Part shown: positions 39,995-49,108 of the stretch, piece by piece | How the letters are laid out: each line of letters starts with the position of its first letter | Numbering within the stretch: the first letter of the stretch is position 1 | NCBI GenBank assembly: GCA_009837445.1 | Contig: VXTM01000026.1 | Location: 68,470-125,521 of the forward strand | DNA: 57,052 nucleotides | Source of the DNA: Acidimicrobiaceae bacterium | GTDB lineage: Bacteria; Actinomycetota; Acidimicrobiia; Acidimicrobiales; Aldehydirespiratoraceae | Direction of reading: 5' to 3' | Program-made: the position numbers and the translations under genes | Notes under the pieces: generated by a model | Told to the model about the DNA's origin: nothing | Databases searched by the model: none | The model's input: the letters and a program-made list of their open reading frames with translations, nothing else

Positions 39995-40789
39995 TCAGCG
40001 GTTGACGTCCCACCAGATGGTGACCCGCTCGCGCGGGAAGGGCACATCGGCGACTAGAGCGGCCACCTCGGGCTCGCGTTCGGGCGGCAGGCACAGGTTG
40101 CGGCACCATTGGGGTGCCTCGAACTCGCGGCGCACCGCGGCGCGCGGATCCTCGGGCAGTAACGACTCCTCGGCGACGGGATCCAGGCCAGCCTCGGCGA
40201 TGGCCTCCACTGCGGTGGCCGCAGTGGGCTCGTGGGGCCGCTCCAGGTTCCAGAAGTGGCGCCACAGCATGCGGCGGCGGTCCTGGGGGTGCTTCGGGGT
40301 GATCTCGATCACCACCCGGCGGCGGGCGTGGGCGTCCAGCGCGGCCACGAACGACGGAATATCGGTCACGTTGTAGAGCACGTTGTGGCACACCACCACG
40401 TCGGCGACCGGCACCTCGCCGGCCACCTCGGGCCAGGAGCCGGCATGCACGGAGGCGGCGATGCCGCGCTGCTGCGCGGTCGCCGCGAACAGCTCCAGCA
40501 TGTTGTCCTGGCGGTCGGTGCCGATCACCTCGGTGGCCGGCGGCGCCACCGCGAAGGCCGCGGCCCCGCCCCCGCAGCCGACGTCAAGCACCGAGCCCCC
40601 GTCGCCCAGAGCCTCCGCCGCCCGTTGGTTCGACAGGGACCGCTCGAAGGTACCGGGCTCCGGTGCGGCGAATATCTCCGGCGTGAACACGAAGGGCCGG
40701 CGAGGAGCCGAGCCGAGGATCTCGGCCGGGATGGCCCAGTCGGCCATCTGCCGCGCCCACCGCTCAGCGGCCGTCTCTCGCTGTGTCAT
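39995..40789 (-). CDS. Class I SAM-dependent methyltransferase
   Basis: A 264-aa protein (ATG 40789; a GTG at 40822 would add 11 residues). SVLDVGCGGGAAAFAVAPPATEVIGTDRQDNMLELF is the SAM-binding motif I and II, VADVVVCHNVLYNVTDIPSFVAALDAHARRRVVIEIT motif III-IV. The C-terminal part (RRMLWRHFWNLERPHEPTAATAVEAIAEAGLDPVAEE) resembles small-molecule methyltransferases. Substrate unknown; it is convergent with the hydrogenase accessory genes and probably unrelated. Confidence 0.82.
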   Translation of the reverse strand: MTQRETAAERWARQMADWAIPAEILGSAPRRPFVFTPEIFAAPEPGTFERSLSNQRAAEALGDGGSVLDVGCGGGAAAFAVAPPATEVIGTDRQDNMLELFAATAQQRGIAASVHAGSWPEVAGEVPVADVVVCHNVLYNVTDIPSFVAALDAHARRRVVIEITPKHPQDRRRMLWRHFWNLERPHEPTAATAVEAIAEAGLDPVAEESLLPEDPRAAVRREFEAPQWCRNLCLPPEREPEVAALVADVPFPRERVTIWWDVNR

Positions 40790-40818
40790 GGGCGCAGAAC
40801 CTACTGGGGTATGGGGGC

Positions 40819-41481
40819 TCACCAGATGCGGCGGGCGGCCGCCCAGCGGCTCAGCTCGTGGCGGTTCGACAGCTGGAGCTTGCGCAGCACGGCCGAGGCG
40901 TGGGTCTCCACCGTCTTGATCGAGATGGTCAGCTGCCGGGCGATCTCCTTGTAGGTGTAGCCCCGGGCGAGGTGGCGCATCACCTCCTGCTCCCTGGCGG
41001 TGAGCCGGTCGAGGTCCTCATCGGACTCCGACCCGGCGACGGCCACCGCGTCGGCGGCGAAGGCGTCCAGTACGAACCCGGCCAGACGGGGAGAGAAGAC
41101 CGCGTCGCCGTCCCTCACCCGCACGATGGCGTCCACCAGGTCGTCACCGGAGATTGACTTGGTGACATAGCCCCGGGCACCGGCCCGGACCACCGCGATC
41201 ACGTCCTCGGCGGCGTCGGAAACGGAAAGGGCCAGGAACCGGGTCTCGACGCCGGCCGCGGCCACCGACTCGATCACCTCGCGCCCTGATCCCGACGGCA
41301 GGTGCACGTCCAGCAGGACCACGTCGGGGCTCCAGAGCTCGATGGCCTCCACCGCGGTGCCCACATCGTCGGCCTCGGCCACGACGGTCACCCGGTCTCC
41401 GATCTCGGCCCGCACACCGCTGCGGAACAGCCGGTGGTCGTCGACGATCACCACCCGGGGAGGCGCAGCCGCCATGGCCAT
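40819..41481 (-). CDS. NarL/LuxR-family response regulator
   Basis: A 220-aa protein: receiver domain (RVVIVDDHRLFRSGVRAEI; phosphoacceptor Asp in VVLLDVHLPSG; K in ARGYVTKSISGDDL) and a LuxR helix-turn-helix (DLDRLTAREQEVMRHLARGYTYKEIARQLTISIKTVETHASAVLRKLQ). ATG 41481 (or GTG 41484) follows the kinase stop by 19 bp, so kinase and regulator are one operon. Likely controls the divergent PspC genes. Confidence 0.9.
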   Translation of the reverse strand: MAMAAAPPRVVIVDDHRLFRSGVRAEIGDRVTVVAEADDVGTAVEAIELWSPDVVLLDVHLPSGSGREVIESVAAAGVETRFLALSVSDAAEDVIAVVRAGARGYVTKSISGDDLVDAIVRVRDGDAVFSPRLAGFVLDAFAADAVAVAGSESDEDLDRLTAREQEVMRHLARGYTYKEIARQLTISIKTVETHASAVLRKLQLSNRHELSRWAAARRIW

Positions 41482-41500
41482 CACCCTAGATCGGCTGGTC

Positions 41501-42664
41501 TCAACTCCGGGCGAGGTGCAGGCGCACCTCCGTGCCCTGCCCAGGCGCGCTGTTGATTTCAAAGCGACCGCCCACCCGGTCGAGGCGGCCCCGGATCGAG
41601 TCCCGGATCCCGTGGGAGCCATCCTCGACCTCTTCGGTGTCGAAGCCGACGCCCCGGTCGCGCACGAACACGTCCACCGCCTGCTCGGTGGCCTCCACAA
41701 ACACTGAGACGGTCGCGCAGCCCGACCACCGGGCCGCGTTGGTCATGGCCTCACCGGCCGCGGCCACCAGCGACTCCATCGCCGGATCCAGCGCGGCGTC
41801 GCCCACGGCCACCACGTCCATGACAACACCGTGGCGGTCCTCGACCACACCGGCCAAACGCTCGACCGCGGCCCTGACCGTGGCCGCGTCGGGCTCGGAA
41901 CCACCGCCGTAGAGCCAGCCTCGCAGCTCCCGCTCCTGGCGCCGGGCCAGCGCGGCCATCCGGGCCGGGTCGTCGGACCGCTGCACCAGCGACAGGGTCT
42001 GCAGCACCGAGTCGTGCAGGTGGGCGGCCATCTCGGCCCGCTCGTCGGCCCGGATGCGGCGCCGACGCTCCTCGCGCCGGTCCCGGAGCAACACCATCAT
42101 CCACGGTCCCAGGATCAGGGCCAGCCCGCCCACCACCAGCCCGCCCGACAACAGCCCGTCGCGCACCGTGGACAGCGACAGGTTGGCCGCGGCGATGGCC
42201 CCGATGCCCAGCGCGAGCAGGATCGTGCCCGCCGCGATCCGCATCGCGGCGGCCCGGCCGATGCCGGCGGCGGGCTGCACCCTCCAGACCACGATCCCGA
42301 GCCCGAAGGCCACGCACAGCGCGGGCCAGAGCAACGTGTCGGGCAGAGCCACGCCCAGGTGCCGGACCAGCAGCACCGTTCCGAGAACGATCAACGCCAT
42401 CCCCGCCGCCCTCCGGGCCGCCGTGCGAACCGCCGATGCAGTGTCGTCGGCCTCTGTGGTGGCTGGGACAGTGGCGGCCTGGGGGAGCAGGACCCACCCC
42501 AGCAGGTAGAGGGGCACCCCGATCCAGGCAAAGGCGAGGGCCACGAAGGCGATCCTCACGATGGTGGCGTCGATGCCGAGCCGGGCGCCGACGCCGCCGC
42601 ACACCCCTGCGATCACACGGTCGGTGCGGGACCTGACCGGCCAGCCTGCACGAGTCGGTGCCAT
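41501..42664 (-). CDS. PspC-domain sensor histidine kinase
   Basis: A 387-aa kinase: N-terminal PspC domain (RSRTDRVIAGVCGGVGARLGIDATIVRIAFVALAFAWIGVPLYLLGWVLLP), further helices, then a HisKA_3-like phosphoacceptor (RAEMAAHLHDSVLQTLSLVQ, His in HLHDSV) and an HATPase (AAAGEAMTNAARWSGCATVSVFV; DRGVGFD; SHGIRDSIRGRLDRVGGRFEI). Matches the MacS/LiaS-like kinases that sense envelope stress. ATG 42664 is preferred to 42700. Confidence 0.88.
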   Translation of the reverse strand: MAPTRAGWPVRSRTDRVIAGVCGGVGARLGIDATIVRIAFVALAFAWIGVPLYLLGWVLLPQAATVPATTEADDTASAVRTAARRAAGMALIVLGTVLLVRHLGVALPDTLLWPALCVAFGLGIVVWRVQPAAGIGRAAAMRIAAGTILLALGIGAIAAANLSLSTVRDGLLSGGLVVGGLALILGPWMMVLLRDRREERRRRIRADERAEMAAHLHDSVLQTLSLVQRSDDPARMAALARRQERELRGWLYGGGSEPDAATVRAAVERLAGVVEDRHGVVMDVVAVGDAALDPAMESLVAAAGEAMTNAARWSGCATVSVFVEATEQAVDVFVRDRGVGFDTEEVEDGSHGIRDSIRGRLDRVGGRFEINSAPGQGTEVRLHLARS

Positions 42665-42794
42665 GGCAGAGATGATGGCACGACGGCACTGGGGCGGCAC
42701 CGGGTACCTCCCCCGATAAGGGCGACCGCCCTAGGGGAAAGTTCAGGGACATACCCCATTGGACGCCCTGGGACCGGGCAGCACACTGGACGCC

Positions 42795-44141
42795 ATGGCC
42801 GAAGAGCAGCCGGACCCGAGACCCGAAGACCCGGGTCCCGACGCAGACCCGGACCCGACCGAGGGAGCTTCCGCTGAGGGCGCCGCCGCTAGGCGCCGCA
42901 CGCTGTGCCGCAGCTCCACCGACAAGGTGGTCGCCGGAGTCGCGGGCGGGATCGGCGCCTACTTCGGCATCGACTCGGTGATCGTGAGGATCGCCTTCAT
43001 CGTGCTGACGTTCTTGGGCGGAGCCGGCCCGTTCCTGTACCTGATCGGCTGGCTGGCTCTGCCCAAGGAGGACTCGCGCAGCATTGTGGCCAAGGCGCTG
43101 GGTGGAGACTCCCCCCACCGCTTCCGCAGTGTGATGGCCGTGATCCTGATCGGCCTCGGCCTTCTGATCACTGCCAACCTCAGCAGTGGCCTATTCGGCT
43201 TGCTCGTCGATGTGTGGTCCATCGCTCCCTATCTGGCCCTGCTCCTCATCGCCGCCGGCGTGGCCCTGGTCCTGTGGCCCGGACCCGCCGGACGCCCCAA
43301 GCCCACTCCGGCCCGGCCGCCGGCTCCACCGCCGCCGGCAACGCCGCCGCCCTCCTCGGCGTACGCGACCGGTGCGCCGCCTCCCCCCAGCGCGGCCGGG
43401 CCGGAGTGGCCATCTCCCCCCAGCGCGGCCGGGCCGGAGTGGCCGCCTCCCCCCGGTCCGACCGCGCCCGCTGCGGAACCGCGCCGCCGCCGCTCGGTGA
43501 TCGGCTCGGTCACGGTGGCGGCGCTGTTCGTGTACACGGGCGCAGCAATGATGCTGGACCGCCTCGACGCAGTCGACGTCGACCTGGGCGTGTTCTTCGC
43601 CATCGCGCTGGCCATCACCGGCGCCGGCCTGCTGGCGTCCGCCTTTGCCCGTCCCGCCCGGGGACTGATCGCGCTCGGGGTAGTGCTCTCAGCGCCCCTG
43701 TTGCTGTTCGTAGGCGTGGACGTGCCGCGGGGCTCGGGCATCGGAGAGGACCGGGTGAGCGTCGCCGACGTAGACGAGTTGGAGGACGAGTACCGCCACG
43801 GCATCGGCCAGTTGACCGTGGATCTTCGCAGTCTCGATCCCGACCGCACCGACCACTCCGTGGAGTTGAGCCTCGGCATCGGCGAGTTGCGGGTGTACGT
43901 GCCTGAGAGCATCTCCACCACCGCCGACATCGACGTGCGAGCCGGGAACATCGTGACGCGCGGGTCCGTCTACACCTCGTACAGCTGGACAGGCAGCGAG
44001 GACGGCTTCGATGTGAGTCGCACCGTCACGATGCCCGCGCACAGCGAGACGACCGGTGAGCTGCGCCTGGACATCGACGTCGGCATCGGCGAGGCCCGGC
44101 TCATCAGCGGGCCCGCCCCCGTCGAGGGATCCAACCGATGA
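42795..44141 (+). CDS. PspC / toastrack-domain membrane protein
   Basis: A 448-aa protein divergent from the kinase: Pro/Glu-rich start, PspC domain (LCRSSTDKVVAGVAGGIGAYFGIDSVIVRIAFIVLTF), several helices, a Pro-rich linker with an 11-residue repeat, more helices and a C-terminal toastrack beta-domain (GIGQLTVDLRSLDPDRTDHSVELSLGIGELRVYVPE). Probably an envelope-stress output of the adjacent two-component system. ATG 42795 is used; the TTG at 42759 lacks a clear ribosome site. Confidence 0.82.
   Translation: MAEEQPDPRPEDPGPDADPDPTEGASAEGAAARRRTLCRSSTDKVVAGVAGGIGAYFGIDSVIVRIAFIVLTFLGGAGPFLYLIGWLALPKEDSRSIVAKALGGDSPHRFRSVMAVILIGLGLLITANLSSGLFGLLVDVWSIAPYLALLLIAAGVALVLWPGPAGRPKPTPARPPAPPPPATPPPSSAYATGAPPPPSAAGPEWPSPPSAAGPEWPPPPGPTAPAAEPRRRRSVIGSVTVAALFVYTGAAMMLDRLDAVDVDLGVFFAIALAITGAGLLASAFARPARGLIALGVVLSAPLLLFVGVDVPRGSGIGEDRVSVADVDELEDEYRHGIGQLTVDLRSLDPDRTDHSVELSLGIGELRVYVPESISTTADIDVRAGNIVTRGSVYTSYSWTGSEDGFDVSRTVTMPAHSETTGELRLDIDVGIGEARLISGPAPVEGSNR
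43383..43443 (+). repeat. 33-bp coding repeat (PSAAGPEWP)
   Basis: A 28-base identical segment starts at 43383 and again at 43416, 33 bases later. It encodes tandem PPSAAGPEWP units in the proline linker of the PspC protein and keeps the frame. Confidence 0.85.
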
Positions 44142-44398
44142 GCTACGAGGAGAACGACATGCCCGGCAACGAGACCGCGGACCCGCCGTCCAATCGCTGG
44201 GGCACCGGTCGCATCGACGCCGTGTCGGTGGTGACCGGTCTGCTGTTCGTCGCGTTCGCCATCCTGGCGCTGGCCGACCGGTTCTGGACCGAGATCGATC
44301 CGGTTCTGGTGGTCGGCGGGGCCATCATCGCGATCGGCGTGGCCATGATCGCAGGTGTGATCGTCCGGGGACGCCGCGGCGGTCAGAATGGTGCCTGA
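44138..44398 (+). CDS. Small two-helix membrane protein
   Basis: An 86-aa protein: polar N terminus, then IDAVSVVTGLLFVAFAILALADRF and VLVVGGAIIAIGVAMIAGVIVRG, two likely membrane helices, and a basic tail. ATG 44138 overlaps the PspC/toastrack stop (ATGA), so it is part of that envelope-stress operon. Similar small proteins follow PspC genes in other actinobacteria; function unknown. Confidence 0.7.
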   Translation: MSYEENDMPGNETADPPSNRWGTGRIDAVSVVTGLLFVAFAILALADRFWTEIDPVLVVGGAIIAIGVAMIAGVIVRGRRGGQNGA

Positions 44399-44411
44399 GA
44401 GCAGATCGGCA

Positions 44412-44861
44412 CTAGGCGTCGAGGGTTGAGCGCCAGCCGGCCGCGATGTGCTCCAGCCACCACTGCGGGGCGTTGTCGAGCAGGTTCGACAGGTTGGAGT
44501 AGTCCCACCAGCGGGCGATGAGCCCGTCGGCGTCGAGCTCCATCACCGACGTGAACGGGTGCCGGACCACCTCGCCGGTGTGGAACCACCAGACCTCGAG
44601 GTGCTCGGTGACCACGACCGGTCCATCGGCCACCACCAGGCCCGGCTCGTGGGTGTGGCGTTCCACCGGCTCCAGCCCCAGCCGGAGCCGGGCCACGATC
44701 TGCGCCGGTCCGTGGGCGCCGCCACCCGACTCGCCCGTGCCCACATCGGCGTAGTTGGCCTCGGCGCTGAAGAAGCCGCCGACGGCCTCCCAGTCGTGGG
44801 CGTACAGCGCATCCCAGAACTGCCCGACGATCTGCTTGTTGCGTTCCTGTGCTTCACCCAC
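44412..44861 (-). CDS. SnoaL/NTF2-like protein
   Basis: A 149-aa cone-shaped alpha+beta protein: NKQIVGQFWDALYAHDWEAVGGFFSAEANYADVGTGESGGGAHGPAQIVARLRLGLEPVE ... DGPVVVTEHLEVWWFHTGEVVRHPFTSVMELDADGLIARWWDYSN. The pattern is that of SnoaL-like/limonene-epoxide-hydrolase-type folds, which act as small isomerases or hydrolases. Catalytic residues are not certain. ATG 44861; stands alone between convergent and co-directional neighbours. Confidence 0.8.
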   Translation of the reverse strand: MGEAQERNKQIVGQFWDALYAHDWEAVGGFFSAEANYADVGTGESGGGAHGPAQIVARLRLGLEPVERHTHEPGLVVADGPVVVTEHLEVWWFHTGEVVRHPFTSVMELDADGLIARWWDYSNLSNLLDNAPQWWLEHIAAGWRSTLDA

Positions 44862-44876
44862 GGCGACAGGCTAGAA

Positions 44877-46370
44877 CTATTCGCCGGAATCCTCGGGTCT
44901 GGGTGCCGGTGGTGGCGGTGCGGGCACCTCAGCCTTAGCTCTCCTGCGCCTCGACCTTGGCCTGCGCTCCGGTTCGGGGGTGCGCTCGGAGCGGGGGCCG
45001 CGCCGGCGCCGGCGCCGGCGCCACCATACGAGAGCCGCGATCACGGCCAGGAAGGGCAGGAAGGGCACGAGCACGCCAACCACCACCAGGACCACGCCCA
45101 CGATGGTGCGCAGGAAGCCGGCACCCTCGGAGACCGAGTCGGCGAACCCCGGCAGCGACTCGTCGGTGCGGGAGTCGAGCCACACGAGGGCGGTGCCGGA
45201 GACCTCGGGAAGCTCGGCTTCCTGCGCGTCCACCGGAATGGCCTTGGCCTGCAGCCGGATCTCCAGGCCCCGGGTGGCCACCCGGCCGGCCAGCCGACCG
45301 TCCTCGATGGGAACCTCCAGCACGGCAACCAGCAGCTCTCCGGGCTCGATCCGGTCGAAGCCGCCCTGCCGCGTCTCGAAGGCGCCGGTGTCGAGACGCA
45401 CGTCGAGGGACCGGACCGACACCTCGGTGAGGGCCGAGGCGCCCGGATTCTCCACCTCCAGGCACAGGTACACGGTCGAGTCGGGGTCGACGGTGAGGTG
45501 CTGGGCCCCCAGGCACGGGTCTTCGGCGTCTTCGGAGATCCAGGCGTCGACCTCGATCCCGGTGTCGGGCGGCACTGTGGGCGACTGGTGAATGGTCAGG
45601 GTGATGGTGGCCAGGTCCACCTGGTCCCGCAGGGTGCGCAACTGGCCCCGCAGGACCTCCAGGGTGGTCTCCCGGTCGAGCAGCTCCCGCTCGATCTGGG
45701 CCACATCCTCCAGCTCGACTGCCTCCTCCAGGAGCTTGCGCAGGCGGGTCACGCTGGTCTCGGCGGTGCTGATGCGGCTCTGAAGGTCGACGACCCGCTC
45801 GGTCACGTCGTCGGCGCTGATCGACTGGTCGACCAGCTTGCCCACGCCGGCCAGCCGCTCGAGCGCAGTCGAGAAGTCGGCGGGCAGCACCTTGAATGTG
45901 ATCTCGGCGGAGGGCCGAGGCTCGGTGCGGGTGGTCTGGTTGAAGACGATCCCGCCCAGGCCCTGGACGATGGCAACCGCCTCGTTGCTGGCCGCGGTCA
46001 CGTCGTCGGCCTGCACGCTGATGGTGGCCCGGTACACGATGTCGCGGCCCAGGTCGACGGGCGTCAGCGCGGTGGGAACCGCCAGCGCAGCGCCCTCGGT
46101 CCCCGCCTGCAGTCCGGACGCTTCACCGGCGGTGGTGGTGCCTTCGTCCGCCTCGGCCATCGGCGCTTCCTCCGCAGGCGCTTCTTCGGCGAAATCAGCG
46201 GGTGCGTCGGCCGCCGAGGTGGCCATCACGCGCTCGACCGCGGCGGCGTCGTCCTCGTCGCCGCCGCCGACACATGCCGTCAGCAGCACCGTGCTCATCA
46301 CTGCGAGCACGAACAGGAACGGGGCGCGGCCGCGCCGCCGCTCAACTCGAGGGGTGTCGGTGTAGGTCAC
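44877..46370 (-). CDS. DUF4349-type lipoprotein
   Basis: A 497-aa protein with signal APFLFVLAVMSTVLLTAC (lipobox LLTA-C), an Ala/Glu/Asp-rich linker, a DUF4349 domain (DIVYRATISVQADDVTAASNEAVAIVQGLGGIVFNQTTRTEP ... KVLPADFSTALERLAGVGKL), a coiled coil (VTERVVDLQSRISTAETSVTRLRKLLEEAVELEDVAQIERELLDRE) and a C-terminal membrane helix before an Arg/Pro tail. So it is held in the membrane at both ends. GTG 46370 follows AGGA by 6 bases. Role unknown, probably envelope-related. Confidence 0.82.
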   Translation of the reverse strand: MTYTDTPRVERRRGRAPFLFVLAVMSTVLLTACVGGGDEDDAAAVERVMATSAADAPADFAEEAPAEEAPMAEADEGTTTAGEASGLQAGTEGAALAVPTALTPVDLGRDIVYRATISVQADDVTAASNEAVAIVQGLGGIVFNQTTRTEPRPSAEITFKVLPADFSTALERLAGVGKLVDQSISADDVTERVVDLQSRISTAETSVTRLRKLLEEAVELEDVAQIERELLDRETTLEVLRGQLRTLRDQVDLATITLTIHQSPTVPPDTGIEVDAWISEDAEDPCLGAQHLTVDPDSTVYLCLEVENPGASALTEVSVRSLDVRLDTGAFETRQGGFDRIEPGELLVAVLEVPIEDGRLAGRVATRGLEIRLQAKAIPVDAQEAELPEVSGTALVWLDSRTDESLPGFADSVSEGAGFLRTIVGVVLVVVGVLVPFLPFLAVIAALVWWRRRRRRRGPRSERTPEPERRPRSRRRRAKAEVPAPPPPAPRPEDSGE

Positions 46371-46453
46371 AGGTGTCCTCCCTGTCGGGACAGTTTACAC
46401 CTATGACGCCGGCCGGGCCTGGCTGGTTCCCGGCCGAGTGGACTGAACGGGGG

Positions 46454-47137
46454 TTAGTTCCCCGGCTCGCCCTCTAGTTGCTCGTCGAAGCCGGCGGTGC
46501 CGGTGGGGGGCGGCAACACGACATCGGCGGCCGCACCGCAGGGGGCTCCCGCCGCTGTGTAGAGACCGTCCACGCTGTACCAGCCGGACTCCTGGCCGAG
46601 CTGGTTGAACGAGGTCGCGTACAACTTCACCAGTACGTCGGCTGGCACTCTGCGGACCGGCGCGGCCCAGCGGGTCCCACCGTCGCGAGTGGTGTCGACC
46701 TGTCCGACCGTGAACTCGCCGTTGGCGATGACCGGCTCGCCCTCGAGCTGCATGTACGTGCGGACCTTGGAGATCTCGGCGGGATCGGGGAGGGCGTCGA
46801 ACTCCACCAGGAGCTCGTTGTCGGCGCTGCCGCCGACGCACCTGAGGTTGCTGGGCGGCGGGGGAGCAGCCACGCTCACCGTTGGCGCCAGGGTCGTCGT
46901 CGCCTCCTCGGGAGCGTCCTCGGACGGAACCTCGGTAGTCGTCGTGGTCTCGGGGGGCTCCGATGTCGGCGTGGTCACCAGCGGCTCGCCGGTCGTGGTT
47001 GTGGCCGCCCGAGTCGTCGTGGTATCGGCGGCCCCGTTCTCAGGTGTCGGCTCCTCGCCGTCGCCTTCGTCGTCGCTGCATGCTGCCGCGACCAGCGCCA
47101 GTGCCAGCAGGGCGGCCCCGAGCCTCAGTGAACGCAT
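46454..47137 (-). CDS. Thr-rich-linker lipoprotein of unknown function
   Basis: A 227-aa lipoprotein: signal MRSLRLGAALLALALVAAAC with lipobox VAAA-C, a Thr/Glu/Pro linker (TTTTRAATTTTGEP), then a single beta-rich domain (NLRCVGGSADNELLVEFDALPDPAEISKVRTYMQLEGE...YATSFNQLGQESGWYSVDG) resembling a fibronectin-III-like fold with paired cysteines. Unknown function. Divergent from the HD-domain gene. Confidence 0.75.
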   Translation of the reverse strand: MRSLRLGAALLALALVAAACSDDEGDGEEPTPENGAADTTTTRAATTTTGEPLVTTPTSEPPETTTTTEVPSEDAPEEATTTLAPTVSVAAPPPPSNLRCVGGSADNELLVEFDALPDPAEISKVRTYMQLEGEPVIANGEFTVGQVDTTRDGGTRWAAPVRRVPADVLVKLYATSFNQLGQESGWYSVDGLYTAAGAPCGAAADVVLPPPTGTAGFDEQLEGEPGN

Positions 47138-47186
47138 GTGGAACTCCTTTCCAGGTGTCCACCATACAAGTTATCGCTCAGCCCCG

Positions 47187-48074
47187 ATGTCGGGCGAGGC
47201 CGAACAGTGCGGCGCGATCATAGGCTGTTCTGCGGTGACGGATGTGGACCCTCGGGCCGAGTTGTGCGACCTCGTCGGCGGCGACGATCCCGCGTCCCGG
47301 CTGTGGTCCGCGATCGACTGCGGCCGCATGGCCGAGATCGTGCCTGAGCTGCCCGATCTGCAAATGGAACAGGATCCGATCCACAGGCACAAGGACGTGC
47401 TGGCCCACACGATCGCGGTTGTGGCGAAAACACCTGATGACCTCGTGGTTCGCCTAGCTGCGCTGTTCCACGACATAGGCAAGCCCCGCACCCGCAGCTA
47501 CGAGCACGGCGAGGTCACCTTCCGCCATCATGAGGCTGTCGGCGCCCGGATGACCCGCAAGCGCATGACCGCGCTGTGCTTCGACGAACGCACGGTGGAA
47601 GACGTCAGTGAGCTGGTGCGGCTGTCGGGTCGGTTCAAGGGCTATGCGTCGGGTTGGAGCGACGCGGCGGTGCGCCGCTACGCCCGCGACGCCGGACCGC
47701 TGCTGGGCCGCCTCAACCAGCTGGTCCGGTCGGACTGCACCACCCGGAACCTGCAGAAGGAGGCCGACCTGCACCGCCAGATCGACGACCTCGAGCGCCG
47801 CATCGCTGAGCTGGCTGAAGCCGAGCGCAAAGCGGCCGAGCGTCCCCAGATCGACGGCGCCGCCGTCATGGCCCATCTCGGGGTCGCTCCGGGCCCCGAC
47901 GTCGGCCGGGCGCTGGCCTGGCTGCTGGAACTCAAGCGCACCGAGGGGGAACTGCCCCTCGACGAACTGCTGGCCCGGCTCGATGACTGGTGGGCCGAGA
48001 ACGGCTGGCGGGCCGGTAGCCTCGACCCGGACCCAAACCTCCCAAGCACCCAACCCAGCAAGGAGATGTCGTGA
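47187..48074 (+). CDS. Stand-alone HD-domain protein resembling the C-terminal half of CCA-adding enzyme
   Basis: A 295-aa protein. HRHKDVLAHTIAVVAKTPDDLVVRLAALFHDIGKPRTRSYEHGEVTFRHHEAVGARMTRKRM has the H...HD...D metal-dependent phosphohydrolase motif and the exact arrangement of the HD part of actinobacterial tRNA nucleotidyltransferase (PcnA), followed by its helical tail (RRYARDAGPLLGRLNQLVRSDCTTRN ... RIAELAEAERK). The N-terminal nucleotidyltransferase domain is absent. ATG 47187 chosen; GTG 47235 is possible. It overlaps the glutamine synthetase start by four bases (GTGA). Confidence 0.78.
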   Translation: MSGEAEQCGAIIGCSAVTDVDPRAELCDLVGGDDPASRLWSAIDCGRMAEIVPELPDLQMEQDPIHRHKDVLAHTIAVVAKTPDDLVVRLAALFHDIGKPRTRSYEHGEVTFRHHEAVGARMTRKRMTALCFDERTVEDVSELVRLSGRFKGYASGWSDAAVRRYARDAGPLLGRLNQLVRSDCTTRNLQKEADLHRQIDDLERRIAELAEAERKAAERPQIDGAAVMAHLGVAPGPDVGRALAWLLELKRTEGELPLDELLARLDDWWAENGWRAGSLDPDPNLPSTQPSKEMS

Positions 48075-49093
48075 CTTATCGGGCGGAGTATTTGTGGATT
48101 GACGGCGTTGAGCCGGTTGGTGAGATTCGTACCAAGACGAAGATCGTCGACAATGATGAGGAGCCTCCGATTTGGGGGTTTGACGGTTCTTCGACGAATC
48201 AGGCCACCGGCGACAATTCCGATGTGGTGCTCAAGCCGGTGTTCACCTGCGGGGATCCGATTCGCGGCGGTGACAACATCTTGGTGTTGTGTGAGACGTT
48301 GCTCACCCACGACCTGTCGCCGCATCCCACCAACCGGCGCGCGGAGTGTGTGGCGGTGTATGAGAAGTACAAGGACCAGGCTCCGTGGTTCGGGATGGAG
48401 CAGGAGTACACGCTGCTGGACGCGATCACGCGATGGCCCGCGGGGTTCCCGCCGTCGGGGTTCCCGCCGCCGCAGGGCCCGTACTACTGCGGGGTTGGTG
48501 CGGGCCGCATCTCGGGCCGGGATCTGATAGAGGAGCACACCACTGCCTGTATCCAGGCTGGTCTGGGTATCGCGGGCACCAACGCGGAGGTGATGCCGGG
48601 CCAGTGGGAGTTCCAGATCGGGCCACTCGACACCGTCACGGTCGCGGATCACATGTGGGTGGCGCGCTACCTGCTTTTCCGTCTGGCCGAGAAGCACGGC
48701 ATCGAGGTGACCATCGAGCCCAAGCCGATGCTGGGCGACTGGAACGGTGCGGGAATGCACACCAACGTGTCGACCAAGGCGATGCGTGAGAGCTACGAGC
48801 CGATCATCGCGGCCTGTGAGGCGCTGGGCGCAGCCGGCAAGCCTGAGGAGCACCTGTCCGGCTACGGCGCCGGTATCGAGTTCCGCCTCACCGGCGAGCA
48901 TGAGACCGAGCGCTATGACCAGTACTCCTACGGGGTATCAGACCGGGGGGCGTCGGTGCGGATCCCCTGGCAGGTCGCCCGCGAGGGCAAGGGCTACATC
49001 GAGGACCGCCGCCCCAACGCCAATGCCGACCCCTACCACGTCACCACCCTGCTGACGAGAACCATCTGCGAAGCCCTCGTCGGCTACAACTAA
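48071..49093 (+). CDS. glnII: Type II glutamine synthetase
   Basis: A 340-aa GSII: EYLWIDG, WGFDGSSTNQATGDNSDVVLKPV, WFGMEQEYTLLD (metal-binding Glu), NAEVMPGQWEFQIG, DWNGAGMHTNVSTKAMRE (ammonium/ATP loop), YGAGIEFRLTGEHET and SVRIP. Condenses ammonia with glutamate; eukaryote-like short form common in actinobacteria. AAGGAGATG precedes GTG 48071. The first ~350 bases use noticeably more AT-ending codons than the neighbours (e.g. gtttgacggttcttcgacga), which may mark high expression or an acquired segment. Confidence 0.95.
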   Translation: MTYRAEYLWIDGVEPVGEIRTKTKIVDNDEEPPIWGFDGSSTNQATGDNSDVVLKPVFTCGDPIRGGDNILVLCETLLTHDLSPHPTNRRAECVAVYEKYKDQAPWFGMEQEYTLLDAITRWPAGFPPSGFPPPQGPYYCGVGAGRISGRDLIEEHTTACIQAGLGIAGTNAEVMPGQWEFQIGPLDTVTVADHMWVARYLLFRLAEKHGIEVTIEPKPMLGDWNGAGMHTNVSTKAMRESYEPIIAACEALGAAGKPEEHLSGYGAGIEFRLTGEHETERYDQYSYGVSDRGASVRIPWQVAREGKGYIEDRRPNANADPYHVTTLLTRTICEALVGYN

Positions 49094-49108
49094 GACAGGC
49101 GGCCCGCA

